This document shows, piece by piece, positions 1 to 10,121 of a DNA stretch of 64,000 nt. The stretch's first letter is position 1, and each line of letters opens with the position of its first letter. Made by a program: the position numbers and the translations under genes. Origin of the DNA: Leishmania martiniquensis (Eukaryota > Euglenozoa > Kinetoplastea > Trypanosomatida > Trypanosomatidae); assembly GCF_017916325.1 (NCBI RefSeq), contig NC_090154.1, positions 499,001 through 563,000 on the forward strand. The letters run 5' to 3'. Under the pieces are notes generated by a model. It was given only the letters and a program-made list of their open reading frames with translations. It was not told where the DNA came from and made no database searches.

Positions 1-1
1 G

Positions 2-3000
2 GCATCACACGCAGCTGGCCGAGTAGTGGGGGGGAGGGTCGCTGGGTCGGCGGCGAGTAGCATGGGTCGAGGCAGGCCAGACACCCGGGGCACACTGGCT
101 GCCGCCGGGGCGCCGGGATCGCTGCTGGCGGTTTGGAAGGAAGGCAGGCGCCTACTGAAGCAGCGGCCTCCCAATACGACCGCAGTGGCCGTGGTCGGGT
201 ATTTATGGCAGCGCTTTCAGTCGTGGAAGCCGTATGGATGTCAACTGCTGCGTCAGCTGCGCAGCGGCACCTGCTTCGGTGAGGCGGCAGCACCGCCAGC
301 CGGGTCGCCCCAATCGCGCTCCCAGCGCGAGAGGCGCTCTGGCTGTCTCGCGGTGAACCAGGAGTGGGATGCTCCGAGAAGGGACGCCGTCGAAGCTACC
401 GAGGAGATATCGGGCACCAGCAGCGGTGAAGACAGAGCTCACACACGTGCCATGCAAGGAAAGGCAGCACGAAAACCACGGCAGCGCCGCAAAGAGGCCG
501 CAGCATCGAGCTCGCCAGCACAGAGTCTCGCCCTCAACACCACCAACAGCACCGGCGGTGGTGGTGGTGGTGCTGTTGGTGGTGTCGACGTGCAGGTGAG
601 GGTGCACTACATGGAGTCCGCCTTCAACGTCGTGGTCGTGCATGGAGAGCTTACGTATGCGAGCGAGAGCGCCTGTGCACGTTTCGGGCTCGCGCATCCC
701 CTTCTTTCCTCGCGCTGCTCGTCATCATACGACCGTGGTCGAGCGGAAGACGCTGCAGCGACGCCAACCGCGCACGAGCGACGGTGGACGGTCCTTCTTC
801 CCGAGCCGGCTCTCAAGCAGGTGCCGGTGCTACTGCAAGAGCACATTTACCTCGCTCCTCCCTACACCGTCTTGCGCGAGGCGCAGGCGGTCCTCTCCAG
901 CTATAACTTCACATCCGATGCGCTCCTGCGACAGCACGCGGAGGAGGAGGAGGTCTTCCAGAAAGCAAACCTGCAGGGCTGCGCACCCGACGAAGGGGAC
1001 TCCGGTGGTCGCCCCAGCAGGGCTACTCCGACGAGCAGCCGATCGCCGGGCGGCAATGCTGACCGGAGTGCGCCACCCCGCTGGTGGGCAGCGTGTGAAG
1101 GAAACGACCGCACTCCTGTGCGCGAGGCCGCCTCGACCCGCGCAGGGCATCCGCCTCACCCTGCAGAGGAGACTGTCGCGGAAGTCCCCCCAGCATCCTT
1201 CTATCGAGAACTCTGTGGGGCGCCACTGAACGCCGATCCTGCACGCCTGCGTCGCACGCCACCCCTGGAGCACCCCCCACGACAGCAGTGGCCCGTGGTG
1301 AACAAAGAAGGCATCTATCCGAGGGCTCCAGCGTCCGACAATGTGGACGCCCACAGTGGCATCGCCGTGAGGCAGGGTGGTCGCAGTCGTGTGGGAGCGT
1401 CCCCAGAACCGCACAAACCTGTCGCTCGCAGCCCACCACTACCACCTCGACTGCGCGAAGCTGAGAGTGGGAGCGATGCCGTCAACGCCGAGGCGCGATG
1501 GCGGCAAGGTATCCCGCTTGTACAGTCGCCGCTCTCCCCCTCGTACGTGCGCGCGAGCACCGCCAGCGTCAACTCGATCATCGTCGACGGCTTCTACGAC
1601 CCGCTCGCAATGCCGGCGCTGCCGACGGCGGGCGCGGAGAGGGGGGCGGTGAGAGCGTGGGGCAGCAGTGGCGACGTCGCGAGCGGGTTTTCCTCTGCCG
1701 TCGCAGACGGGACGGTGGCCATCGCAAGGGTATCGGAGCACGGTGCGGACCGCGTTGTTGCAGCAGCGGATGCTGTGGAGCGCAGGCTCGCTAGTGGGCC
1801 GCGGGAACTGCCGGTTCCGCCTCAGCTGCTCGCATCTCTGAGCACCAGTGCCACCCCAGCCGTAGCAGCGAATGCATCGGGCAGTGTGTTTGGCAACGGT
1901 ATCGGCAACAGCTCTGAAGCCCGAGGTGGTGACGTGCTCGCCAATGACCTCTCTCGAGTGCCCGCGGCAGTCGTGTCAGCAGCCCCGCTGATGGACTGCC
2001 TCATAGGGGATGGCTTCCCACGCGGCCCGACAGCCGACTGGGATGTTCCTGTCGAGGTACTCTTTGCGCTGTGTCGTGGTGACGGTCGATTCAGGGAGAA
2101 AGAGGAGCAGCCTGCGCGGCATAGGTGGCGACACCGCAACGTCGGAGTTGACGGTATAAGCGAGGAAAATTACGTCGACGGTGCTTTTACAGCTCAGGAA
2201 TGCCCCACAGGTGTCTACACCATGGCCACCACCTCTGCAAGGCTCGCGCAGCAACCTGTGGATGCACACAAGCTGCACCAACGCGAAACGCCCACCAGTG
2301 GCGACGATTTCACCGCTACCGCGATTGTCAGGTCACCCAGTGAACTGAGGAGCTCCACGGCGTCGCAGCTCGTTTCGCAGATGATCCCGTCGAGCGCCAC
2401 TTTCTCGTACCCCACTCCGCGTTCGCCATCCGCGTCCGCTGCGCCTTCGCTCGCCTCATCGGCAGCGCCGTCATCCATCTCCCTTTCCTCTTTGTCGGAG
2501 CCGGGGGACGACTGCGATGACGGCGTGGATGGTGGCGGCGCTGCCCATGCAACCCTTCCGCCACGTGTTATGGTGGAGGGGAGGGATAGAGTGCGCTGGC
2601 CACGTCACCGTTCCCGTTGTAGTGGGCTCAGCGGAACTCTAGCCTCACGCCGACATGAGCAGCAGCAGCACCAAGAGCGGTGGATGCGCGTGCTGTGGGG
2701 CCGCGGAAAGCACCACGATGAGTCCTATGGCCTACCCGCTATACCTTCGAATGCCTCTGCAGTGGCGCGTGCGCCGGCCAATCCCTCCGCACGTACTCCA
2801 CCGCCTCACACATCACCGTCGCAGAGGCGCTTCAAAGAGTGCACGGTGAACTCTTTCTCAATAGCTGCTGACGCGTTCACACCGGTACCGAGCGCCGAGA
2901 GCGCGGCGGCCAGAGCGACCCCAGTAACGAAAGGGCCAGGCCTTGACCCCACTGCGCGCGTGGCGCAACCATCGTCGCCACTCGCAGTCGTCCATACCGC

Positions 3001-3118
3001 AGCGACGGAGACGCGCACAGACGCGCCGGTGCCGCATCAACACGAGGGCACCCAGGCGTGCACCGCTTCAACAGCCTTCTTTGCGCTGGACGATGTCTAT
3101 TTGAGTGGCGCAGAGTAG
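2..3118 (+). CDS. Hypothetical protein, 5'-truncated by the window edge
   Basis: The frame is open from the first bases to a TAG at 3118 (about 1038 codons), so the gene probably begins left of the window. The first in-frame ATG is at 62, but no convincing pyrimidine tract plus AG precedes it here. Most of the product is low complexity, rich in Ser, Ala, Pro and Arg. A Gly-rich linker (around residue 185) is followed by a better-ordered stretch of about 130 residues with alternating hydrophobic beta-like segments ending in an acidic helix, the only part that looks folded. No catalytic motif or membrane segment was recognised. The reading frame itself is well supported by length and third-position GC. 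Function unknown. Confidence 0.8.
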   Translation, partial: ASHAAGRVVGGRVAGSAASSMGRGRPDTRGTLAAAGAPGSLLAVWKEGRRLLKQRPPNTTAVAVVGYLWQRFQSWKPYGCQLLRQLRSGTCFGEAAAPPAGSPQSRSQRERRSGCLAVNQEWDAPRRDAVEATEEISGTSSGEDRAHTRAMQGKAARKPRQRRKEAAASSSPAQSLALNTTNSTGGGGGGAVGGVDVQVRVHYMESAFNVVVVHGELTYASESACARFGLAHPLLSSRCSSSYDRGRAEDAAATPTAHERRWTVLLPEPALKQVPVLLQEHIYLAPPYTVLREAQAVLSSYNFTSDALLRQHAEEEEVFQKANLQGCAPDEGDSGGRPSRATPTSSRSPGGNADRSAPPRWWAACEGNDRTPVREAASTRAGHPPHPAEETVAEVPPASFYRELCGAPLNADPARLRRTPPLEHPPRQQWPVVNKEGIYPRAPASDNVDAHSGIAVRQGGRSRVGASPEPHKPVARSPPLPPRLREAESGSDAVNAEARWRQGIPLVQSPLSPSYVRASTASVNSIIVDGFYDPLAMPALPTAGAERGAVRAWGSSGDVASGFSSAVADGTVAIARVSEHGADRVVAAADAVERRLASGPRELPVPPQLLASLSTSATPAVAANASGSVFGNGIGNSSEARGGDVLANDLSRVPAAVVSAAPLMDCLIGDGFPRGPTADWDVPVEVLFALCRGDGRFREKEEQPARHRWRHRNVGVDGISEENYVDGAFTAQECPTGVYTMATTSARLAQQPVDAHKLHQRETPTSGDDFTATAIVRSPSELRSSTASQLVSQMIPSSATFSYPTPRSPSASAAPSLASSAAPSSISLSSLSEPGDDCDDGVDGGGAAHATLPPRVMVEGRDRVRWPRHRSRCSGLSGTLASRRHEQQQHQERWMRVLWGRGKHHDESYGLPAIPSNASAVARAPANPSARTPPPHTSPSQRRFKECTVNSFSIAADAFTPVPSAESAAARATPVTKGPGLDPTARVAQPSSPLAVVHTAATETRTDAPVPHQHEGTQACTASTAFFALDDVYLSGAE

Positions 3119-3979
3119 CGCAGAGAGAGGGGGCGTGGAGGTCGGGGGGGATGTCCCTCTCTCTCCATCTGCTACGCGTGTCGCGCGATTGGAGTCCGCT
3201 TCTGCTCGTCCTCCATCTTTTGTGTGTGTGTGTGATTGCCTCGTATTCGGCAACGGTGGCGACTTGCCGCGCCCTTACACACCCGCTGTCGTTTGATTTT
3301 TCTGTGTCACGTCCACCAGAGAGCGGCCACGCCACAACGGTATCCAACAGGGAAAGTGTTCGGAGCGCACAGGGAGATGAGGAGGAGGGGTGGAGGGAGG
3401 CACGATCAGTCGTGCATGGGAAAGAGAAGGCCACACTGTAGGAGCAGGCTCGTACACGCGAGCCTGGGCGCCTCCGCCACAAACGCTGTGGCCCATGCAG
3501 CCGCAGGAACGCCTGCAAGGAATGCCGGCTCGTGGTGGCGCTATGCCACCCTCTCTCTCTGCTGGAGCTCAGCGGGACCGAAAGCAGCTTGGCTGTGGAG
3601 GGGAAACGCGAGCAGGCCAGTGATGTGGCTCTAGTAGCATCGACGCCAGCCGGCGGCCCCCCCGCACAAAGGCATAGGGGCTTGCGCTCACGCACTCCCT
3701 TTTAGCTTCGTCCACTTTCCAATGCATTAGAAAATGTCTACACCCACGCTTCCATCGGCCCCGCCAACGCCTCCCTCCCTCACTCGCTCGCACATCTACG
3801 CTTGTGGCTCATATATGGCGCTGCTCGGCGCTCTTGTGTGCGCTGAAATGCACACATTCGAGAAAAAAAAACGTGGCTGTCTCAGCTGAGCCCTCCGCTC
3901 ATCCTGTGGGACACACCTCATTTCTTCTGTTGCGGAGTGCGCTCGTGGTCACCTCCGCACACACACACAGGCACGCGCC
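3119..3979. other. Intergenic spacer upstream of COX19
   Basis: It contains a short GT run near 3221-3234, an A8 run near 3865 and pyrimidine tracts. No coding frame of convincing composition. The distal part should hold the polyadenylation zone of the upstream gene and the splice-leader acceptor of COX19. Confidence 0.6.
3936..3937 (+). promoter_or_regulatory. Candidate splice-leader acceptor AG for COX19
   Basis: A short pyrimidine-rich stretch (about 3917-3931) is followed by an AG 43 bases before the ATG, with no ATG in between. Trypanosomatid mRNAs are capped by trans-splicing at such sites. This is inference from pattern only. Confidence 0.4.
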
Positions 3980-4381
3980 ATGGCGAACGGCGTGACAGCC
4001 AACAGCATGCGAGTGACGGCGAAGCCGCCGGACCTCGGCTCCTTCCCCCTCGATCACTACCGTGAGTGCAAAAGTGAAATCGAGCTCTACTACACCTGCC
4101 TGAAAGCGAACAACTACATGGCCCCCATGTGCCGTGACGAAGTCCGCGACTACCTCCAGTGTCGCATGGACCGCGGGCTCATGAAGAAGACAGACGTGCA
4201 GAGCTTCGGCATTCCGGAGACCACATTTGTGCCGACGAAGCAGCACCGCATCGACTTGAAGGAGCTGTGGCTGCGGCAGAAGATGAATCAGGTAGGGGTA
4301 GTGGGGGTGGAGCACTACCGACGCGATGACTTGGACACGCCAGACGGGTACGAAAGGGAGAGAAGTGGCGGCCGTGAGTAG
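3980..4381 (+). CDS. COX19: Cytochrome c oxidase assembly factor COX19 (twin CX9C)
   Basis: 133 residues. Two CX9C motifs are exact: C30-C40 and C51-C61, the coiled-coil-helix-coiled-coil-helix fold of small intermembrane-space proteins oxidised through the Mia40/Erv pathway (trypanosomatids lack a recognisable Mia40 but keep Erv1). The text just before the first cysteine (GSFPLDHYRECKS) and the CRMDRGLM after the last are characteristic of COX19, which helps deliver copper during cytochrome oxidase assembly. There is no N-terminal presequence, as expected for this import route. The C-terminal 45 residues after the CHCH domain are lineage-specific, basic and acidic by turns. COX23 or another twin-CX9C protein is a less likely alternative because of the LDHYRECK signature. 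Confidence 0.9.
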   Translation: MANGVTANSMRVTAKPPDLGSFPLDHYRECKSEIELYYTCLKANNYMAPMCRDEVRDYLQCRMDRGLMKKTDVQSFGIPETTFVPTKQHRIDLKELWLRQKMNQVGVVGVEHYRRDDLDTPDGYERERSGGRE

Positions 4382-5807
4382 CGCATACCAAGACGCGGAG
4401 GGAGGTGACCCTCCCCCTCCCCACTCCCCCCCCGGCGTCCTCCTTCCTCTCGCATCGCTGCCTCCATCGGCCAACTCCAACCGTTGCCTCAGAAAACGTC
4501 TCCTGCGTCGTGGAGGTTTGGCTGCGAAGGTCACCTCATCGTCGTCCGTCCTGTTGGGAATGGGGATTTTTTTCCTCTGCTTTCCGCATAGCCGGTGTCG
4601 CCAGACGGCGACAGGCAGTCGTCAGCGGCACCTGAGGCTGCAGGGCCCCGCTCTCCGTGCGTGGCCTCTACACACGCAGCCCCTCCTCCCTATCCCTGCC
4701 GGCGTCGGGCCCCCCTTTTCTCGGCAGCCAGGGCGCGGGTGGCGTTGCGGCGGGGCGGCCTGCGGCAGTACGCCCGTTTGTGCCATGCATGTGGTAGGCG
4801 AAATTGCTGCGTGGCTCGAGCGCGTCTCAGCCGGCCTTCGCTCCGCCCACTAGTGCGGAGAGGCTGGCGCCATCCCGTGTGTGTCTGTGTGGGGGGGGTG
4901 AAGGGGGGGGTGCAGAGGTCGCGCTTCGGTCGCTGAAGCGGCGCACTGCTGTAAAGCCTGTATACCCGGCTGCTTGTGGCCCCATTACAGGATGCGGTCG
5001 GTGGGAGGAGGCGAAGGGGACGTTAGCACGACAGAGCGAAAAGGGCTGTGTACCTCTGTCGGGCACGGAAGCAGATGCAAAGGCGCTTAGGCCCTCTGCC
5101 ACGCCATGTGCCCGTGCGTGCCCCTCCTCCTCCATTTCCTTTACGCCCTCCTCCTGATCGGTGCCGGCCGCGCTCCGCAAGGGTATCCTGTCGCAGGCGT
5201 CAAACAAACGCTCGGCGCACGAATGGGCAAGTGGCGGAGCTGAGTCTGACGGGGTCGACGCCATGTGCCTTGAGGTTGCGCGGATCATGTCTATGCTCGA
5301 AGCACCACCGCTGGTGCAACCGCGCGTATCCACGCACGCGGGCTGCGTTTCACGCCCCACCACCGCCATGCCGCTTCACGCGCCCTGCCATCCCCCACTG
5401 AGGTGAGGAGCGGGTGGGGGTGCGTCTCGTTTCAGTCCACCCTCCCGCTCCCATCATCCTGCGGCCCCCACCGCTGGGGTTGTTTCGGCACCCTCACGTT
5501 GCTCGGTCACTCTTCTGTAACTCCTCCTCCCCTTCCCCACACCCACTCTCCTCCCACAGCCGCCAGCACGCCTCGTCCTAAAAGGGGCACGGCGGGGTGA
5601 GGGGAAGAGCTGACGCTGCAGGCCCCCCCTCCGCGACCTTTTTTTTTGTTCTTGGCAGAGACGTCCCCCTCAGCAGCAGACACGGACGGCCCCCCAGCCT
5701 GCTGCTTTTTCTTTCACGCCTTTCGCATTCGGCTATCGTTGGGCGATGCGAAGGGCGCACCAGGCGGATCGCTCTCTCTCTCCCCCTCCCCCTGCCACCA
5801 CTTTTCG
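4382..5807. other. Intergenic spacer COX19-ARP2 with a dispersed repeat
   Basis: It holds one copy of the 412-bp repeat (4633-5044). Downstream of it, 5161-5406 has an open + frame whose middle (from an ATG at 5263) reads somewhat protein-like, but it is short and unsupported. A T-rich tract near 5640-5658 ending in AG and a second pyrimidine tract up to 5753 are candidate splice-acceptor regions for ARP2. Confidence 0.5.
4633..5044 (+). repeat. 412-bp dispersed direct repeat, copy B1
   Basis: Nearly identical to 7475-7885. I see one substitution (A/G near the 3' end) and one G more in a G-run. Flanking sequence on both sides is unrelated, so boundaries are sharp. It lies in the spacer before ARP2 with its partner after ARP2, same orientation, offset 2842 bp. 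No long terminal repeats or A-rich tail. It may belong to the degenerate retroposon-derived intergenic repeats (SIDER) of Leishmania, but I cannot confirm that assignment without a consensus. Confidence 0.9.
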
Positions 5808-7235
5808 ATGGCCGCCGCACCACTGGTGCTAGATAACGGGACGGGCACCGTCCGATGCGGCTGCGCCGGCGTCTCTCCACTGCCGCTGCTCCTCTGCCCG
5901 ACCGTCATAGGCCGGCCGACGATGCAAGCGGCCGCCCTTCGCCCGAGCATGGCTGGCCCGCATGCGTCCTCGTCACCATCGCCCGCTCATCTCTCGAAGA
6001 GCTCACTGTATGCGCCGGTGATCAGAGGATCGACTGCGCTGCGTGGGCGAGAAGACACGCATCCTCATGTAGCGCAGCTGCTTCAAAAGGATGTTCTGTG
6101 CGGAGACGATCTTGCAGCCACGAGGGAGCTCGGTATAGTGGAGCTGACGTATCCGATGCGCAACGGCGTCATTCACAGCATGGGCGCCATGCAGGAGATC
6201 TGGGACTACACTTTGTGTGAGCGGCTGCCGCCGCTGGTGGGGCCGTCATGTAGAGGCACAGCTGGATGGCGGTACGAAGACGGCCTCGCGTGGCTGCAGG
6301 GGAAGCGCTTGCTGCTGAGCGAGCCGCCCAATATGTCCCTGCGCCAGCGATGTGACCTGCTAGAGCTGTTCTTCGAGAAGTACCAGCTTTCAGCAATCCA
6401 GGCAGCGCAGCAGGGAGTCCTGTCGCTCTTCGCGAACGGCACGGAGCGTGGAATCGTCGTTGAGTGCGGCGAGGGGCTCTCTCATTGCACACCGGTGTTC
6501 GATGGATTTGTGCTGCCGTCTGCGCAGCGCGTCGTGGGCGTGGCAGGCCACGCGGTTACCGAGCGTCTTGGGCAGGTTCTAGGACAACAGCTGCCCCATC
6601 GGCGGTACCCGGGCCTTCTGTCAGCCGGGGCTGGGAGAGCCGCGGGGTCGTATGCGCCTCAGCTCTCCAACGATGTTGATGTACTCCGGCAGATCAAAGA
6701 GCGCTACTGCTACGTGGCGAGCCGGAAAGACGGCCTGGAGTATCGGCTGGCGCGCGAGACGAGCGCGCTGCACTGCGAATGTGTGCTGCCGGATGGGACC
6801 TCCTGCCGCCTGGGGCCGGAGCGGTTCATCGCGGCTGAGGTGCTTTTCAACCCGCAAGAGATGGGCTACGAGTGTGACGGCATTGCCACAGCGCTGTGGA
6901 AGTCGATGGAGGCTGCCGACATTGACGTGCGGGCGTCCCTCTACGGGCACATCATCCTCTCCGGCGGGTCTACCGTAATGCCGGGCTTCGGGGAACGGCT
7001 GGAGAGGGAAACACAGGACCTCTACTGGCGAGAGAAGCGCAAAGGGGGGCCGGCCCACATGGCGCGTAGCCCCATCCAAGTGAAAGAGCCACAACGGCGG
7101 CAGCACATGGCATACATGGGCGGTGCCCTTCTCGCAGAGCTCTCGCAGGATCAGCGAGAGAGGTGGATGTCGCGGGGGGCTTACGAGGACGGCGGCACCT
7201 CCGCGATCATCGCACGCAGCTATGCAGCTGGATGA
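5808..7235 (+). CDS. ARP2: Actin-related protein 2 (Arp2/3 complex subunit)
   Basis: 475 residues from the ATG at 5808. The actin fold is evident: nucleotide-binding loop 1 DNGTG at 9-13, phosphate loop 2 VECGEG at about 218-223, and LSGGSTVMPG near 384-393. Arp2-type rather than conventional actin signatures include EAADIDVR just before the last motif and the EPQRRQHMAYMGGA segment near the C terminus. Arp2 together with Arp3 nucleates branched actin filaments. The region after loop 1 (about residues 35-105) is longer and Ser/Ala/Pro-rich than in usual Arp2 (about 390-395 residues), which explains the extra length. An in-frame frame extension upstream exists but lacks an ATG. It is flanked by the two 412-bp repeats. 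Another divergent ARP class is possible but less likely. Confidence 0.85.
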   Translation: MAAAPLVLDNGTGTVRCGCAGVSPLPLLLCPTVIGRPTMQAAALRPSMAGPHASSSPSPAHLSKSSLYAPVIRGSTALRGREDTHPHVAQLLQKDVLCGDDLAATRELGIVELTYPMRNGVIHSMGAMQEIWDYTLCERLPPLVGPSCRGTAGWRYEDGLAWLQGKRLLLSEPPNMSLRQRCDLLELFFEKYQLSAIQAAQQGVLSLFANGTERGIVVECGEGLSHCTPVFDGFVLPSAQRVVGVAGHAVTERLGQVLGQQLPHRRYPGLLSAGAGRAAGSYAPQLSNDVDVLRQIKERYCYVASRKDGLEYRLARETSALHCECVLPDGTSCRLGPERFIAAEVLFNPQEMGYECDGIATALWKSMEAADIDVRASLYGHIILSGGSTVMPGFGERLERETQDLYWREKRKGGPAHMARSPIQVKEPQRRQHMAYMGGALLAELSQDQRERWMSRGAYEDGGTSAIIARSYAAG

Positions 7236-8481
7236 TCGAGCCACGGCTTTCTGTATGGGCTTGTGTGTGTGTCTGTCTGTCTGTCTCTGTGCGCGCACAC
7301 GCTCGTGACTGGGGCGCTGGCCATGTTGGTCTCGGGTATTAGCGGCCAGCGGGGGCTGCAGCAAAGAGCAGGAGTGGCCTGCATTATTTTTTTTCATTGT
7401 TTTCGTGGTCCCTGGTGGCGGGGGGGGGGGGGCAAACGCATCCCGCAATATGTGCGTGGCATCTCAACAGGCGGTGAGGCTGCAGGGCCCCGCTCTCCGT
7501 GCGTGGCCTCTACACACGCAGCCCCTCCTCCCTATCCCTGCCGGCGTCGGGCCCCCCTTTTCTCGGCAGCCAGGGCGCGGGTGGCGTTGCGGCGGGGCGG
7601 CCTGCGGCAGTACGCCCGTTTGTGCCATGCATGTGGTAGGCGAAATTGCTGCGTGGCTCGAGCGCGTCTCAGCCGGCCTTCGCTCCGCCCACTAGTGCGG
7701 AGAGGCTGGCGCCATCCCGTGTGTGTCTGTGTGGGGGGGGTGAAGGGGGGGTGCAGAGGTCGCGCTTCGGTCGCTGAAGCGGCGCACTGCTGTAAAGCCT
7801 GTATACCCGGCTGCTTGTGGCCCCATTACAGGATGCGGTCGGTGGGAGGAGGCGAAGGGGACGTTAGCACGGCAGAGCGAAAAGGATTCCTCAGCTGTAC
7901 TGTCGATGCTCGTCCGTCTCTCGCCGCCCCGTCTCCTCCCTCCTCGCACAGTGCCACACGCACCTCCATCCATCTTTTCATGCGCGTCTTTCGGCCAGCC
8001 GCTGCGGATGCTCTTTCCGGTGAGCAGTGGCACTCCGCCGCAACAGTCTTTGCAACAGTGAAACACAACTCATTGGAATGGTGTGGCCGTGTCCAGTTGC
8101 TCGACGCCGTCGTTGTGGCAGCGTCTCCTCCATCCATCTCCCTGAACCACCCCCATCCTTAGAGAAATCTTTGGGTACGGGACATGTACGAGCAAGACCG
8201 CCGTCGCTCCTATCCGTTATCTTCGGCGCGGCAGTGGCGCACCCTCGTCTCTCGCGGCGTCCGCTGCGCGAAAGTCCGTCTCCTCTACCACGTCTTCTCC
8301 GTCGCCCATCCCACCCCACCCTGCCCCGGTCTCTGTTGGCCGTCTGCGTCGTTTTGTTGTCTTCCCTTTCATTGCCCGTCTCTCTCGTCGCATGGGGGGG
8401 TGGGAAGCGCCTAGATCGAAGCGCGCGCAGACTGACAAGTGAGGGAGAAGCGCCACCACCACCACCACGACAGCAGCAACA
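7236..8481. other. Intergenic spacer ARP2-FCF1 with a dispersed repeat
   Basis: It contains a G-run at about 7420-7432, repeat copy B2 (7475-7885), and a 60-codon ATG frame at 7980-8162 that is protein-like but too short to call. A long pyrimidine tract (about 8341-8391) followed by AG at 8406-8407 is a good splice-acceptor candidate for FCF1. Confidence 0.5.
7475..7885 (+). repeat. 412-bp dispersed direct repeat, copy B2
   Basis: Partner of 4633-5044, same orientation, differing by one substitution and a one-base G-run difference. The pair brackets ARP2 exactly. The high identity in non-coding DNA means recent duplication or continuing gene conversion. Confidence 0.9.
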
Positions 8482-9111
8482 ATGGGCAAAGTGAAGAGGC
8501 AGTCCCATCATGCCATCAAGAAGATTCTCATGAAAGAGAAATCGCTCGCCGCTAAGAAAAAGCGCGAGGCGGAGAGCTATCATGAAGGACCTGAGTCTAA
8601 CATCACGAAGCAGGCGACGAAGGACTACGCGGCCGTGCTCTTCCGCAAGGCGCAGGTGACGCATGCGGCGCCGACGCGCACGGCACACTTCCTCTCCTAC
8701 AACACCGCCCTGGGCCCACCATATCGAATCTGGTTGGATACAAACTTCATCAACTTCTCCATGCAGAACAAAATTGATATTGTGCAAGGCTTGATGGACT
8801 GCCTCCTCGCGAAGGTCATCCCGTGCATCTGCGACTGCGTCTTTGCCGAGCTTGAGAAGCTGGGCAAGAAGTTCCGCATTGCGCTGAAGCTGGCTCGCGA
8901 CAAGCGGTTTGAGAGACTGACATGCGACAGCAAGTACGCGGATGACTGCGTGGTGCGCACCGTTACTCAGCACCCTATCTACATTGTAGCAACGTGCGAT
9001 CAGGAGCTCAAGCGGCGCCTGCGAAAGGTTCCTGGAGTGCCTATAATGTACATTGCGAAGCATCGCTACACGATTGAACGTCTTCCGGAGGCGTACGGCG
9101 CGCCAGAGTAA
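8482..9111 (+). CDS. FCF1: rRNA-processing endonuclease FCF1/UTP24 (PIN domain)
   Basis: 209 residues, close to the usual length of the family. After a Lys-rich N-terminal segment, the PIN nuclease domain (about 80-195) carries its acidic active-site residues: D86 in LDTNFINF, E123 in FAELEKLGKKF, D154/D155 in YADDCVVR and D173 in VATCDQELKRR. The ending KVPGVPIMYIAKHRY is nearly invariant in eukaryotic FCF1. The protein cleaves pre-rRNA at the 18S 5' end (A1 and A2 sites in yeast) within the small-subunit processome in the nucleolus. The ATG at 8482 is the first in-frame one and gives the canonical MGK start. Very secure identification. Confidence 0.96.
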   Translation: MGKVKRQSHHAIKKILMKEKSLAAKKKREAESYHEGPESNITKQATKDYAAVLFRKAQVTHAAPTRTAHFLSYNTALGPPYRIWLDTNFINFSMQNKIDIVQGLMDCLLAKVIPCICDCVFAELEKLGKKFRIALKLARDKRFERLTCDSKYADDCVVRTVTQHPIYIVATCDQELKRRLRKVPGVPIMYIAKHRYTIERLPEAYGAPE

Positions 9112-10121
9112 AGGCGATGAGAGAAAGGTGAAAGAAAGCGGTGTCGCTCGCACGCCTCCACGTTGGCTTTCCCGCTCCGCATTCCCCTTCGCCCTGCGCA
9201 CCCGCCTGCTCGCGAAGGACGAGCCGAGACGGCCGGCGGCGTTCTTTTTTTTCGCGTGCGTTGTGCCCTCCTCTTTCTCGTAGGCATCTGCGCGTTCTCC
9301 CTCACCACCACCATCAACCCCATCAGATCCCGTCGGAGCAGCTGACTTATCTCAGGCGGGTCTGTGTGCTGCCGCACGTACTTCTCTCTCTTCATCCTCT
9401 TCATCTTCGGCGTTTAAGCAGGGCTGCTGCTGCAGCATCAACGCCATCGCAACCTCACTCCCTCTCTCCTTCTCGCACACACACACGCACACTGAGAGAT
9501 ATAGACGCGCGCTCTGCTTCTCCGTCGGGTGGTTTCCGCTCTGTATGCGCGCCAGAATGTGTGTTTGGGGGGAGGGGGGAGAGGGACAATGGGTGATGGT
9601 GTGTGCTCTCATAAAAAGCTCAGCGGGGCATGCGAAAAGAGAAAAAATCTGCAGGCTCGATCCCGCGCATTTGGCTGCGCATCGGCAACCCTGAAAGAGG
9701 CCCGGTATGGCACACGTACCGGCACGCACGCGGAAGGCATGCGCGACGGGAAGGACACTCCTCGCCGTCTCCTTGAGCCCCCCCCGTTTCGTTGTCTCCA
9801 CGTGGGTGTCAGCTGTGACACTTGTCGGACGGAGGAGGGCAGCAGAAAGGTTTGTCAATGAGGACGAGAACAAGGAGAGGAGAAGTGGGGGGGAGGGGGC
9901 TCGCTTTCGGCGGTGCATGCCGCAGTGTGTGTGACGGCGGCAGTTAGCTTCTCAGTGTTATGGCGCTACACCGAGCTTGTTACTCACGGTGCATCCCCTC
10001 TCGTCCTCTCTTTCTGTAGTAAAGCCCACCGCATCGGGTCACGGCGCTGCTGTTGCGCCCTGCTGGGCTTTTTTCCCCACGCCGCCTACCCCCACAGCGA
10101 ACGTTGGAAGTGAGGAATCGC
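9112..10121. other. Intergenic spacer FCF1-10122 gene
   Basis: A T/C-rich region with CA repeats near 9476-9490 and a G-rich patch near 9569-9590. No credible coding frame. The last part contains pyrimidine tracts ending in AG at about 10018-10019 and at 10096-10097. Confidence 0.5.
10096..10097 (+). promoter_or_regulatory. Candidate splice-leader acceptor supporting the 10122 start
   Basis: A strong pyrimidine tract (10069-10095) ends in this AG, and the first ATG after it is 10122, in frame with the gene. A 24-base 5' UTR would result. This favours 10122 over the internal ATG at 10272. Pattern-based inference. Confidence 0.45.

Noticed and set aside
7978..9201. 407-codon - strand frame opposite FCF1
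   Set aside because: Antisense shadow of a firmly identified gene; all other genes are on the + strand.
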